A stretch of DNA of 64,000 nucleotides, from positions 1,364,001-1,428,000 of the forward strand of contig CM035312.1 in NCBI GenBank assembly GCA_002900995.3, read 5' to 3'. Each line of letters begins with the position of its first letter. Position 1 is the first letter of the stretch. Below are positions 23,957 to 33,520 of the stretch, one piece after another. The notes beneath the pieces are model-generated. The model was not told the DNA's origin. It ran no database searches and was given only the letters and a program-made list of their open reading frames with translations. The stretch comes from Ganoderma boninense. Taxonomy: Eukaryota > Basidiomycota > Agaricomycetes > Polyporales > Polyporaceae. The position numbers and the translations under genes were made by a program.

Positions 23957-25000
23957 AGGACAACGAGGCGGGGTGGCGCCAAGGTGGCGGGGTGCCTCAT
24001 GAGTTGACGCGGGCTTGCCCGGGCGGGAGTCTGTCTATAGATGTGTTGTAACAGCGACTGTGAATGCAGGATAAACGTGGTCGAGATCGCCCAGCGTGAG
24101 TCGACTATAGCCGAGGGTCGGGTCCGTGTTGTTCAGGAAGCCGGGTCAAGTCAACAAGGGCCATCGCGGTTGATGTCAGTGCAGGTTTGCAACGAGCAGA
24201 CGTCTGCCGTCGAGAGGAACTTAATCACCTACTGCAGGTGGGAATGAAGGTTGTCGTAAGTGTACCATGTCGCGAACGGAAGTGTATTTCGGTAAAAAAG
24301 AGTAGATGTACATGAGGTGTCTACTTCATTCCAAAGCGAGCCAAACACGCGGCACCAATGATAATTTCGAGAGCAGGGTTAATGAGAGAGCAGTAGATAG
24401 GTACGATGGGCGAGCAGGGACGTGCGGAAACGACCGACGACAAGAAAGCTGATGCACGGGTGGCAGGGAGCTGTGCAGACTGGCGTGAGCGAAGACGGGC
24501 AGCGTAAAGCGGAAAAAAGCGGAGCGTCAATCGACCGCAAAAGAAAGCACGAGTTACAAGTAGTGTGCTTTATGCAGCGCCCCGCAAGGACGTGTAAGGC
24601 GTCTATACCTGTAGAGGTCGAAATTAGAAACCTCGCCGCGGACACAGGGGGTAACACGCACGCACGTGTTGTCGCAAACTCAGGCGGGGTTGCGAGACTG
24701 AGAAGGAAAGGGCTGAAAGGCCGAGGATGGATGAGCGGCGGCAGGACGTGTCGATGATGACGCCCCAGTCGTCTCGACTTGACCGTTGCGACTGCGTAAC
24801 GTGAGGTGGGGGTCGACTGGTGGTAACGCCGGGACAGATGGTACGGTCGGACTCCAGTGCGCGGGACCGGGCTAAATCAAGTCGGAGGCGGATGAAAAGA
24901 GCGTCTCGAGGCGGGAAAGCAGGGCAGTCCAACACGTACCAAATGGAGGAGGTGATGGCCATGGGCGAGGGACGCAAATCTGTCGGGACCCGGACGAGGG
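23957..25000. other. Intergenic, convergent 3' regions
   Basis: This lies between gene X (plus) and the Zn2Cys6 gene (minus). A further 3' exon of the latter may lie at 24.6-25.0 kb on the minus strand, but no splice pair is convincing. Confidence 0.4.
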
Positions 25001-26199
25001 TTACGCGCATTTTCCAGCACTCGAATGGCGTTGTTGAGACGAAGGGCTTTCAGCAGCAGAGGTGGGTGAGTGGAGATAAGTAGAAATAGAACAAAGGAAG
25101 GGGTACGACATACTGTAGGATATCGGTACCTGCCTGAAAAGCTCATGTTCAGAGGGTGAGGGGATCCGAGGGCAGGCGGCCTGCGAAGGCGACAGCGAAT
25201 GCGTCGGGCTAGAGTGGGCGTAGTTGAGTTGAGCATTGGCCTGTAACGAGGGGACGCCACAGATTGCGTTCATCGTAGCGTACGCCGTGGGATTCGCAGG
25301 TGGGAGTGGACGAACGGTCGTGGAGTTGTCGTAGGGAGAGGAGTTCGCGGTAGGACCGGCGTGAATAAAGGCAACGTCCATGCCGGCGTCGCAGTAGTAG
25401 GGAGGGTACGATGTCATCGCAGAAAGGACGTCAGGCGAAGTGAGGGGAGGCGCGGATTCCCGACGAGAGGCCTCAAAGCCCCCCATCAAATTATGGGGAA
25501 TCTGTGCGTATGGCGGGGCATGAGAGGGCGGCGGGTTCGTATAGAGGGTCGCGTAATGCGGAGACTGTTGATGAGGGGTGGCGCATCCAGTATCGTCAAG
25601 CGCATGCGCGAGTTCAGACGTGTACGGCCGAGAGGCAGGAAGCGGTTCTCCGAGCGCACCAGACGACGTCGACGTGGCTGGTTGCGCGTGTTCCGCAAGG
25701 CAAGTGACCCCAGTTGTCGGGAAAGGGGATGGCCTAGGAGGAGGGCGCGAGCTGTGGGGGTGTTGCACGACCGGGAGCGAGTGGGATCCTTCGGCTGGGA
25801 GACCTTGGGTGACGACGGACGTAGCGGGAAGATTGTTGGATGTACTACTGCATACCTAAGAGTCCCGAGTAAATGGAGACCAAGGTTGGATGTAGTAAAC
25901 TTACGCACCTTCTTAAGATCGGGAGCGTTTGGAACCGAATCAGCCTCCGCAGAGTGGGATGTGGGCCGTTTGCGTTTCTGTGACCTATACGCCGCCCTCC
26001 GTAGATCTCGGGACCAGACGCATGGCCGGTGTTTCGACTTGCAATGGGAACATATCGGCTGCTTTGCGTCACACTGACGGTCGGAGACGTGAGTGAAGGC
26101 AGGACGGCCACGGCGTAGGTTACGAACCTTTAACTTCGAAGCGCTGCACGCGTCGCACGCGAATTTTCGATTGTCACCGTCGCCGAGCCCGTATTGCAC
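25001..26199 (-). CDS. Zn2Cys6 binuclear-cluster transcription factor
   Basis: The exon ending at 26128 and the exon 25909-26073, once the intron 26074-26127 is removed, give a perfect fungal zinc cluster: C-x2-C-x6-C-x6-C-x2-C-x6-C (CDACSASKLK joined to CDAKQPICSHCKSKHRPC). A basic stretch (RRAAYRSQKRKR) follows. A third exon (25855 down to 25001, entered after an intron at 25856-25908) encodes about 280 residues rich in Pro, Ser, Thr and His with no fungal-specific TF middle-homology domain, unlike many family members. It probably acts as a nuclear DNA-binding regulator, target unknown. The start is unresolved: the cluster exon has no ATG in frame near its 5' end, and a 5' exon may start near 26394. 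The 3' end may also be spliced further. Confidence 0.75.
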
Positions 26200-27208
26200 T
26201 TGCCGCCACCCAGAACCTGACGGTCAATGTAAGCTACGACCTCGGTACGGAGGACTATTGGGCCCCACCGGACGGAAACTCTGGAGAACACGGGTCTCGT
26301 AAGTGTGAGATCGATGGTAAGAGGGCGAGAGGCTATAGCTACCAGACGTAAAGGGGCCCGCGCCATTCGTCGGTGTCGCGAGGGCATTGTCCATGGCGCA
26401 GAGTGAAGAGGAGAAGGTGAGGGTGAGAGGGAGGGATGGGAGGAGCGCGAGGAGGGCTAACGGCGGCCTGATCACGGCACCGATGTAACTCGACAGTCAG
26501 GACGAAGCCGAGAGAAGCTTGTGGGCGATGAAGCATTGTGGACTTGGAACGGCAGGACTCGAGCCCGCCGCGGACCGACGGATGAGAGGTTCGAATTAGG
26601 ATACCGTACAAACTTTGGTAGATACTAGCGCCCGAGAAGCACGTCGGGCACCCGTCGCTGATTGGACCACGCATACCCGAGGCGGCCTGCGCACGCTTAT
26701 TTGGCAGCAGTGCAAAGAGAAGATGCGAGAGTGGAGGTGCGAACTTTATCGTAAACGGTCGATTGGCTTTCCCGCGGACGGGAAGCCGGCAGTGGCAGGT
26801 TACATCACTTCTGGAACCCCCCGGGCGGCCCGCGCTACCTAAATCCGTGAGTATAGGTGCTGCAATTTGGCCGACGGTGATAGGAGTGATGAAAGCAGGG
26901 CCTCTCCGACATCTCACGCCTTCTTCGCGAAGTGTTGATTCAGTGTAGGTCGACCCGAGGTGGGTGTTTTGTAGAGCACTAAGTACCAACACGGAAGCAT
27001 GGACAATCATTCGCCGAACTACAGTGCCGATTCAAATGGCCCTGAGACCACGTACATGGTGCCCACCGCGCACGGCACCCACGAGTTACCGTTGATATGT
27101 ACGAGCGGACATAGGACTCCGGATCTAGACAACGGGGTGCAAAAACATCAGTCCCTTAGTCACCGGATGCTGGCGCGGATTCTCACCTCCAGGTATAACT
27201 TGGAATAC
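26200..27208. other. Intergenic / possible 5' exon of the Zn2Cys6 gene
   Basis: A minus-strand frame starting near 26394 (MDNALATPTNGAGPF...) has a Ser/Pro/Tyr-rich composition like the N-terminus of a regulator and could be the missing first exon of the neighbouring gene. I could not find a donor/acceptor pair in the right phase. Nothing else was recognised. Confidence 0.35.
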
Positions 27209-28048
27209 CTAGTTCAGGGACCACCCACCCTGGGAACGCATGACGGGAAATCGAGAGGGGCGCGTGAACCACACGGTCTCAAAATCCAAGACCATCATTG
27301 CATCTTCGGAGAAAACCCGGGGATCCTCGACGTCATTGTCAGGCGACGGCCCCCAGCGTGCTACGCTCGTGAATTCATACCCACGGGACTCGTACTTTCG
27401 CTGGGCGAGGGTGAGTTTCTCGGAGGGAATAACCTCACCGATAAGGGTACGGGCGTTGAGGGTGGATGTAGGGTAAGCGCATACGACACCGTCTGGTGAG
27501 AGGAAGTTGACCACCGCCGACGTCCAGAAGTAGAGCAGTGGGCTGGCGGCGCAGCCGGTGGTGCTTTGGATGATATCAAGTCTCTCTCCTTTGAAGGTGA
27601 TATAACGTCGTACATGTTTGATGCCATGGTATACTGGGTGGGGGCGAGAGCTAAAGTCGTGCTCCAAGAAAGCGAGGTGGGAGCGCTCCAAATCATCGAC
27701 GAATGGAGAGTACAGGTTTTCTGGGACGTAAACATCCATGTCGCCGGGGCCCCAGGTATCTGTCCACGCGAGAAATGCTAACGCGGCTGAGCCTGATATG
27801 AGTCCACGGTGGTTACCGAGGAGGATGTGGAAGTCTCGTGCCCGGTAGGCGAAGAACCATTGGAGCACAGCAAAGTACCGGCGACGGAGTTCGATCGCGA
27901 CCAAACCCTGGAATGCGCGGCAACATGCGGCGCAACGAGTGAGGGAGCTCGTATTGCAAAACTGGAGGATGAGCATCATAGTGTCGACGTCGAGCCTACG
28001 GTTGATATTAGGCATGGGAGTTAGAGGTGGTAAGGGGGAGAATACCAC
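27209..28048 (-). CDS. F-box-like / nucleotidyltransferase-fold protein (paralog 1)
   Basis: An uninterrupted 279-aa frame. Residues about 12-55 resemble an F-box-type start (DVDTMMLILQFCNTSSLTRC then CCRAFQGLV). A segment at about 80-110 fits the nucleotidyltransferase fold signature, with Gly-Ser (LISGSAALAFLAW) followed after about 14 residues by Asp-x-Asp (GDMDVYV). Such proteins are multi-copy in agaricomycetes and their function is unknown. A later WTSAVVNFLSPDGVVCAYP block aligns with two longer relatives in this window (37.9-39.3 and 49.3-49.8 kb), marking one family. The true start may be either Met 1 or Met 12. It is the best preserved of the three. Confidence 0.72.
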   Translation of the reverse strand: MVFSPLPPLTPMPNINRRLDVDTMMLILQFCNTSSLTRCAACCRAFQGLVAIELRRRYFAVLQWFFAYRARDFHILLGNHRGLISGSAALAFLAWTDTWGPGDMDVYVPENLYSPFVDDLERSHLAFLEHDFSSRPHPVYHGIKHVRRYITFKGERLDIIQSTTGCAASPLLYFWTSAVVNFLSPDGVVCAYPTSTLNARTLIGEVIPSEKLTLAQRKYESRGYEFTSVARWGPSPDNDVEDPRVFSEDAMMVLDFETVWFTRPSRFPVMRSQGGWSLN

Positions 28049-28609
28049 TCACGACATTGACAGAGATCAGGATGAACCTGTGACTTGCACTGGTTAGCAT
28101 CGTGCAGCGATATATGGGAAAGGTACCTTACGAGGATCCAGTGAGATATCAAGAGGACTGGAGAACGGAGTCGCCCTCTTGTTGCCGTATAAAAAGCCCC
28201 CGGTGGGATGGTCCCGTGAACCCTAAGACGGTATGTATTTGGACGGGAACCGTTTGTTGGCCCCGTTCAGGACATTGACGAGTATTCCGTGCAGAAGGCG
28301 TTGGCTTCGGCGGGTCGGTCGGACATTTGCCGCTAAGCGTTGGTCCCTAGGCTGTGGATGTCAGAGGACTGCGAGAAAGACCGCGCACCGAAGTGAGAAG
28401 CGTCGCCAAGGGAATTAGCACCACCTAACGGATCGCGCAAGGGTGCCGTTACGAGACACCTCACAGCTTTGTTCGGAAGTCGCATAGAGACGCACGTCCC
28501 GTTCGTTGAGAGCGAGAAGTGTCACGTACATGAAGGTCGACCAACGAATGACCTGGATCGGGTGCTGTGAGTGTTGCACGCAGCTGTGGGGGTGCGGGGT
28601 CGCGCAGGA
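28049..28609. other. Intergenic, no gene recognised
   Basis: This lies between the divergent paralog 1 and interrupted gene Y. It probably holds both promoters. Confidence 0.5.
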
Positions 28610-28615
28610 TATATA
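28610..28615 (+). promoter_or_regulatory. TATA box of interrupted gene Y
   Basis: TATATA, 40 bases upstream of the ATG at 28650 in which the retrotransposon insertion begins. The spacing suits a short 5' leader. Confidence 0.5.
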
Positions 28616-28649
28616 GAGTCAGGTCCGTGCGGGCGGAGTGTTCGCAAAC

Positions 28650-28660
28650 ATGGCAGCCGC
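28650..28660 (+). pseudogene. Gene Y, first 11 bases before the insertion
   Basis: ATG plus eight bases (ATGGCAGCCGC) directly abut the 5' LTR. The frame continues after the 3' LTR and one copy of the 5-bp duplication, reading MAAAPYVLLAVPLYIALP. The element therefore split this gene just after its start codon. Confidence 0.6.
28656..28660 (+). repeat. Target site duplication, left copy
   Basis: GCCGC directly before the 5' LTR. The same five bases follow the 3' LTR at 33991-33995. Five bases is the usual duplication size for Ty3/gypsy integrases. Confidence 0.95.
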
Positions 28661-29130
28661 TGTTACGAACACCCCGTTTAGCGCCTACCTTAGCGCCCAG
28701 GTTTCCTTTCTCGATTAATTTACGTCCAATGTCGTCCTCGTTGTCCTCCATAGCATTGTAAACCCTCTGCATTGTTTCCAAGTACAATAGCTCCTGTCTC
28801 CCCATTGTTCCTCTGTTGTTTCCCGTCGCTATTGTCCCCTACACCATTGTTCTCCCTTTCTGTTCCCGCGACCGTAGTTACCATTGTACTCCGTTCCCAT
28901 GGACCTGCACATGTATATAAGGACTGTAGCCTGCTACCTGGGGACTCTAGTTTCGACCTCTTGTCCCCAGGTGAGCCCCACTGTATTTCCCTTGTAGATA
29001 CTTCGCTCAATACACTCTTGTCCCCAGCCTGACTGTCGAGCCTTGCTCCGCTCTCGCTGCACAAGCGCTCGTCGACACCCTTGCTCGTCTCGTAAGCCTC
29101 CCTGATCTTACTCGACAGCCAGTCGTAACA
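28661..29130 (+). repeat. 5' LTR (470 bp)
   Basis: Starts TGTTACGA and ends TCGTAACA, an 8-base inverted terminal repeat within the TG..CA rule. Base-for-base comparison with the 3' LTR shows no difference over 470 bp, so the insertion is recent. Confidence 0.98.
28914..28920 (+). promoter_or_regulatory. TATA box in the 5' LTR
   Basis: TATATAA, 35 bases upstream of 28949, where an 11-base stretch complementary to the primer binding site begins. This places the transcript start at or near 28949. Confidence 0.7.
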
Positions 29131-29132
29131 TT

Positions 29133-29143
29133 AGGTCGAAACT
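29133..29143 (+). other. Self-priming primer binding site
   Basis: AGGTCGAAACT starts two bases after the 5' LTR and is the exact reverse complement of 28949-28959 (AGTTTCGACCT) inside the LTR, at the expected 5' end of the transcript. Tf1-type elements prime with the first 11 bases of their own mRNA. Length, position and spacing all agree. No tRNA match was recognised. Confidence 0.78.
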
Positions 29144-29564
29144 TCTACACGAGCACCGGTGTACTCTACCCACATTCTTTTTCTCTCGTACGGTACGCAC
29201 TTAGATCCTCTGTGTTGGCCTAGCGTAGTACGCGCTCTAGTCACACCATCGGACGTGGTCTCGGCGCAACCTGAGGCTTGCCACTCTCAGTGGTACAGTA
29301 CGCGGAAAGCTCCTAACACGAGACCCCGGTACTGACAGAAGTGGTCCGCCTCACGGCGTGGGAGGCTAGAGAAAGGCGGCAAAACAAAGCCAAGGCAGAA
29401 CACCCTTGGGCCCGTGTCCCTTGGGCTAAGACACAGCAATAGGCCGAGGAGGCTGAGCAAACAGTGTTGGATCGTGCACCTGCCGTGTTCATTCCTGGGA
29501 TAGGAAGCGAGGCATCCCACAACACCCACCTAGAGACCCTCGATCACCCCACCACTCCACCGCT

Positions 29565-29714
29565 ATGTCCGCCATCCCGCCATCTCAGGCTGAACAACTC
29601 CAAACACTGAAAGCGCAGATTGAAGCGCTGCAAGTGCAGTTGTTGCAGGTAGAGATCAAGCGGCTTGGTGAAAGGCTCGCCGCGGCCACACTAGCCAAGG
29701 AGGAGGGTTTCTGA
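29565..29714 (+). CDS. Tiny Gag-position ORF of the retrotransposon
   Basis: Forty-nine codons forming a Gln/Leu/Glu-rich helix with coiled-coil character (QLQTLKAQIEALQVQLLQVE), then TGA. It sits where Gag should be, but there is no capsid domain and no CCHC zinc knuckle, so most of Gag appears to be deleted or supplied from elsewhere. Its last sense codons form a GGGTTTC slippery heptamer, and the pol frame continues in the -1 frame directly after it. Confidence 0.6.
   Translation: MSAIPPSQAEQLQTLKAQIEALQVQLLQVEIKRLGERLAAATLAKEEGF
29705..29711 (+). promoter_or_regulatory. -1 ribosomal frameshift slippery site GGGTTTC
   Basis: GGGTTTC lies in the X-XXY-YYZ register of the tiny first ORF, with the TGA stop immediately after it (29712-29714). 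A -1 slip at this point enters the open pol frame, which reads on without a stop to 31720. Heptamers of this form drive -1 frameshifting in many retroelements; use here is inferred. Confidence 0.55.
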
Positions 29715-31720
29715 TTCGAGCCGCACTGGACGCTGCGCGTGCCGGCTCGAGCAGCAACAGTCGATTTGCAGTACTGCGTTCGTCCTTCGTATACGAAGTC
29801 AACCATGATGGACAACACTTTCATATCCCAGTACGACTTATCGGCAAGCAGCGGCACAAGGACATTGTTGCCATGGTAGATAGTGGAGCTACTACCAAGT
29901 TTTTGAGTAGACGATTCGTAGAACGGAATCGGGTCACCACGAGGAGGTTGGCCAAACCCATCCCGCTGTATAACATCGATGGGACAGAGAACCGTGATGG
30001 AACGATCATGGAGGTAGCCGTGTTGGACATGGCAATTGGAGACCACCGAGAGAAGGTGGTGTTTGTAGTCACAGACATTGGAGAGGAGGATGCCATCATT
30101 GGACTAGACTGGCTGCGCGAGCACAACCCAGAGATAGACTGGGAACGTGGCTCGCTACGCCTCTCAAGATGTCCAGAGACGTGTTCGACTCACCAGAAGG
30201 CATCCGAACCTGTTGAGACCAAAGCGCGTGATACGGAGGTACGGCTTACGGCGCGCAGCGGTCCTCAACGGGTAAGGAAGGCTAAGACGGTGGGAAGGAT
30301 ATGTACGGCTGTGATGGTCGAGGAGGAGGAAGAGGAGGAGGTCAGGCCTCCACCACCAGGTTTTCTACCGGAATGGGATGGTACCGAGGAATCTTTTCTC
30401 GAGGCACTCGCTACTGGACGGACCCTTCGCAATGCCCCCAAACTCTTTGTTTCAGCAACGCACACGTATTCACAGCAGCTTGCAGAACAGGAGTATCAGA
30501 AGAAGGAGATCCGCCCGGTTGAGGAGATTGTACCCAAGCAGTACCACGAATATCTTGAGGTCTTTTCGAAAGAGGCATCTGAACGCTTACCCAAGCATGG
30601 CCCCTACGATCACGCAATCGAACTCGTACCTGATGCAAAGATGTTCCATTCCAGAGTGTACCCCCTGTCGCCCAGTGAACAAACCGAGCTAGACAAGTTC
30701 CTTACCGAGAACTTGGCCAAAGGTTACATCCAGGAGTCGAAGTCACCAATGTCCTCACCCTTCTTCTTCGTCAAAAAGAAGGATGGCAGTCTGCGTCCAG
30801 TACAGGACTATCGACGACTGAACGACATCACCATTAAGAACCGTTACCCACTGCCATTGGTTTCGGACCTGATGGATCGACTCAAAAGGGCCAAGTACTT
30901 TACCAAGCTTGATATACGCTGGGGGTACAACAATGTACGGATAAAGACTGGTGATGAATGGAAGGCAGCTTTTGTGACCAACCGAGGACTGTTCGAACCG
31001 AACGTCATGTTCTTTGGGCTAGCCAACTCGCCTAGCACGTTCTCTGCACTCATGAACGACATCTTTAAGGACCTCATCGTACTCGGCAAGATAACCATCT
31101 ACCTCGACGACATCCTCATCTTTACCAATGACCTCGAGGAGCATCGGACACTTGTACGTGAAGTCCTGAAGCGTCTAGCAGAGCATGACCTGTTTTGCAA
31201 ACCGGAGAAGTGCGAGTTTGAACAGCCCAAGGTTGAATACCTCGGTGTCCTCGTCTCAGAGAACCAGGTGGAGATGGACCCGGTGAAGGTCAAGGGTATC
31301 GCTGAATGGCCTGTCCCCCAGAACGCCTCAGACGTACGAAAGTTCCGTGGATTTGCGAACTTCTATCGGCGGTTCATAAAGGACTTCAGTGCAGTCTGCA
31401 AACCCCTTGACCGTCTCACTGGCAAGGCACCCTGGAAATGGGAAGCTGAGGAGCAGGCTGCCTTCGATGAGCTCAAACGACGCTTCGTAGAAAGCCCTGT
31501 CCTGCGGATGTATGATCCTAACCGTAGGACTCGCATCGAAGTCGACGCCTCTGGCTATGCAACTGGCGGAGTCCTGTCTCAGGAAGCAGAGGATGGCAAA
31601 TGGCACCCTGTAGCCTTCCACTCTGAGTCAATGAGCGATGCTGAACGGAACTATGAGATCTATGACAAGGAGATGTTGGCAATCATCCCGAGCCCTGCAG
31701 GCCTGGCGTCACTACCTTGA
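29711..31720 (+). CDS. Retrotransposon Pol, first part: protease, RT, start of RNase H
   Basis: The open frame is entered by the -1 slip. An aspartic protease active site (VDSGAT) occurs just after the Met at 29873. Reverse transcriptase follows, with LDIRWGYNNVRI, FVTNRGLFEPNVMFFGLANSP and the catalytic YLDD (IYLDDILIF). The RNase H domain begins with the VDASGYATGGVLSQ segment and continues to YDKEMLAII, where the frame breaks. One extra C in the CCC at 31687-31689 shifts the reading frame, and a false stop follows at 31720. The rest of RNase H continues in the overlapping downstream frame. Confidence 0.95.
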   Translation: MIRAALDAARAGSSSNSRFAVLRSSFVYEVNHDGQHFHIPVRLIGKQRHKDIVAMVDSGATTKFLSRRFVERNRVTTRRLAKPIPLYNIDGTENRDGTIMEVAVLDMAIGDHREKVVFVVTDIGEEDAIIGLDWLREHNPEIDWERGSLRLSRCPETCSTHQKASEPVETKARDTEVRLTARSGPQRVRKAKTVGRICTAVMVEEEEEEEVRPPPPGFLPEWDGTEESFLEALATGRTLRNAPKLFVSATHTYSQQLAEQEYQKKEIRPVEEIVPKQYHEYLEVFSKEASERLPKHGPYDHAIELVPDAKMFHSRVYPLSPSEQTELDKFLTENLAKGYIQESKSPMSSPFFFVKKKDGSLRPVQDYRRLNDITIKNRYPLPLVSDLMDRLKRAKYFTKLDIRWGYNNVRIKTGDEWKAAFVTNRGLFEPNVMFFGLANSPSTFSALMNDIFKDLIVLGKITIYLDDILIFTNDLEEHRTLVREVLKRLAEHDLFCKPEKCEFEQPKVEYLGVLVSENQVEMDPVKVKGIAEWPVPQNASDVRKFRGFANFYRRFIKDFSAVCKPLDRLTGKAPWKWEAEEQAAFDELKRRFVESPVLRMYDPNRRTRIEVDASGYATGGVLSQEAEDGKWHPVAFHSESMSDAERNYEIYDKEMLAIIPSPAGLASLP

Positions 31721-33494
31721 AGGGCTGCCTAGTGTGTTCGAAATCCAGTCAGATCACAAGAACCTCGAATACTGGCGTACGGCGCAAAACCTCACGCGCA
31801 GACAGGCACGATGGGCCCTGTACTTGTCACGGTTCGACTTTGTCATCTCACACAAGCCAGGAACCTCAAATGGTAGAGCGGATGCCCTGTCGAGACGGCC
31901 AGACCACCTGCACGGTGACACTGAAGACAACCTCGGACGTACCATGCTGCAGCCAAGCCACTTCCAGGTCATGGCAGCAAAACGAGGTCACTTGTCAGTA
32001 GTTCCGGAGAAGGCATTGCTTCGACGTATTCGGGAGTGTGGAGAACGCGAACAGGAGGTGGCGGATGCACTTGGCAAGCTCAACAGCCTAGGACCCGCTC
32101 GTCTACAGAATGACTTGGTGGACTGGAACACGGAGCAAGGCCTACTTCTTTACCGTGGCCGAGTCTATGTCCCCAAGGATGATGCACTACGAGCAGAGAT
32201 TGTACGCATTCACCATGACCTCCCACCCGCTGGACACCCTGGACAGGCAAAGACACTGGAGCTCGTCTCACGCAACTACTGGTGGCCGAGCATGGGCAAG
32301 TTTGTCAAGCAGTATGTGGAGACCTGCGACACCTGTCGCCGTGGCAAGAACTCGCATGCAAAGCCGTATGGTCCCCTACAACCCAACGAGATCCCGGACG
32401 GCCCTGGCCAGGTAGTAACCTGCGACTTCATCACCGGATTACCGGTGGTAGATGGATTCAACGCACTACAGCTCATTGTTGATCGACATGGGAAGATGAT
32501 CCATCTTATCCCCTGTACTGAGGAGATCGATGCGGAAGGAGCTGCAGACAACTTCATCCGAGAGTACTTCCGTCTTCATGGTCTGCCGCGCAAGATAGTC
32601 TCCGACAGAGGACCACAGTTCTCGAGCAAGCTCTTCCGTGCGATCCTCAAGGGACTTGGCATTGAGAGTGCAATGTCTACTGCCTATCATCCCCAGACAG
32701 ACGGCCAATCCGAACGGTGGAACCAGGAGATTGAGGCGTACTTGCGCATGTACTGCACACAACACCGCGATGATTGGGTCAAATGGATGCCAATAGCAGA
32801 GTTTGCCTTCAATTCACACTCGCACTCATCGACAGGATATTCACCCTTCTACCTCATGTATGGCTTCGAACCCCAGTTCCACATCCCGATGCTGTCTACG
32901 GCAGTGCCCACAGCAGATGAACGACGTGAGGAGCTACGACGTGCACGAGAGGATGCGACTGCAGCACTGGCTCTAACAGCCGAGCGGATGAAGGAGTACT
33001 ACGACCGTTACGTACGAGACGCTCCAGAGTTCAAGGAGGGCCAGAAGGTGTGGCTCGACACGAGGAACTTCCGCGTCCCTGGAGTATCAAGGAAGTTGGT
33101 TGACCGCTATGCAGGCCCTTACCCGGTCAAACGCAAAGTAGGCAACCTGGCATACGAACTCAAACTCCCGAAGGACCTCACGATGCACCCGGTATTCCAT
33201 GTATCCTTGCTACTCCCACACAAAGAGAGCGAACTCCCTGGTCAACACCCACCTGAACCGGCTCCCATTGAAGTAGAAGGAGAGGAGGAGTATGAAGTTG
33301 AAGCAGTACTAGAGTCCCGCCGCTATGGGCGGTGGAAGAAGCTGCAGTACCTCGTCCACTGGAAGGGATGGGGCCCCGAGCAAGACAGCTGGGAAGACGC
33401 AGCAGACCTGAGCAACGCACCGCTGGTAGTAAAGAAATTCCATTTGACACACCCAGAGGCCCCCGGTCCCCTCAACAAGAAGACTCGGTCGTGA
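31638..33494 (+). CDS. Retrotransposon Pol, second part: RNase H end, integrase, chromodomain
   Basis: The frame resumes after the one-base insertion with the RNase H segment ALQAWRHYLEGLP and SDHKNLEYW. The integrase has the zinc-binding HHCC region (H in HHDLPPAGHPG, then CDTC), and the catalytic triad with Asp in TCDFITGLP, Asp in IVSDRGPQFS and Glu in RWNQEIEAYL. A chromodomain closes the protein (EYEVEAVLESRRY, LVHWKGWGPEQDSWE). It ends at TGA just before the polypurine tract. The listed start is only the first possible Met in this frame; the native product would be one polyprotein with the upstream part. Confidence 0.95.
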   Translation: MLNGTMRSMTRRCWQSSRALQAWRHYLEGLPSVFEIQSDHKNLEYWRTAQNLTRRQARWALYLSRFDFVISHKPGTSNGRADALSRRPDHLHGDTEDNLGRTMLQPSHFQVMAAKRGHLSVVPEKALLRRIRECGEREQEVADALGKLNSLGPARLQNDLVDWNTEQGLLLYRGRVYVPKDDALRAEIVRIHHDLPPAGHPGQAKTLELVSRNYWWPSMGKFVKQYVETCDTCRRGKNSHAKPYGPLQPNEIPDGPGQVVTCDFITGLPVVDGFNALQLIVDRHGKMIHLIPCTEEIDAEGAADNFIREYFRLHGLPRKIVSDRGPQFSSKLFRAILKGLGIESAMSTAYHPQTDGQSERWNQEIEAYLRMYCTQHRDDWVKWMPIAEFAFNSHSHSSTGYSPFYLMYGFEPQFHIPMLSTAVPTADERREELRRAREDATAALALTAERMKEYYDRYVRDAPEFKEGQKVWLDTRNFRVPGVSRKLVDRYAGPYPVKRKVGNLAYELKLPKDLTMHPVFHVSLLLPHKESELPGQHPPEPAPIEVEGEEEYEVEAVLESRRYGRWKKLQYLVHWKGWGPEQDSWEDAADLSNAPLVVKKFHLTHPEAPGPLNKKTRS

Positions 33495-33505
33495 GGGCAC
33501 GACCC

Positions 33506-33520
33506 TTAGGAGGGGGGTAC
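33506..33520 (+). other. Polypurine tract
   Basis: A purine-rich AGGAGGGGGG stretch lies directly before the 3' LTR, where plus-strand DNA synthesis is primed. Confidence 0.8.

Noticed and set aside
29287..29529. Minus-strand open frames in the retrotransposon leader
   Set aside because: They lie antisense in the untranslated leader between LTR and first ORF and have no domain signal.
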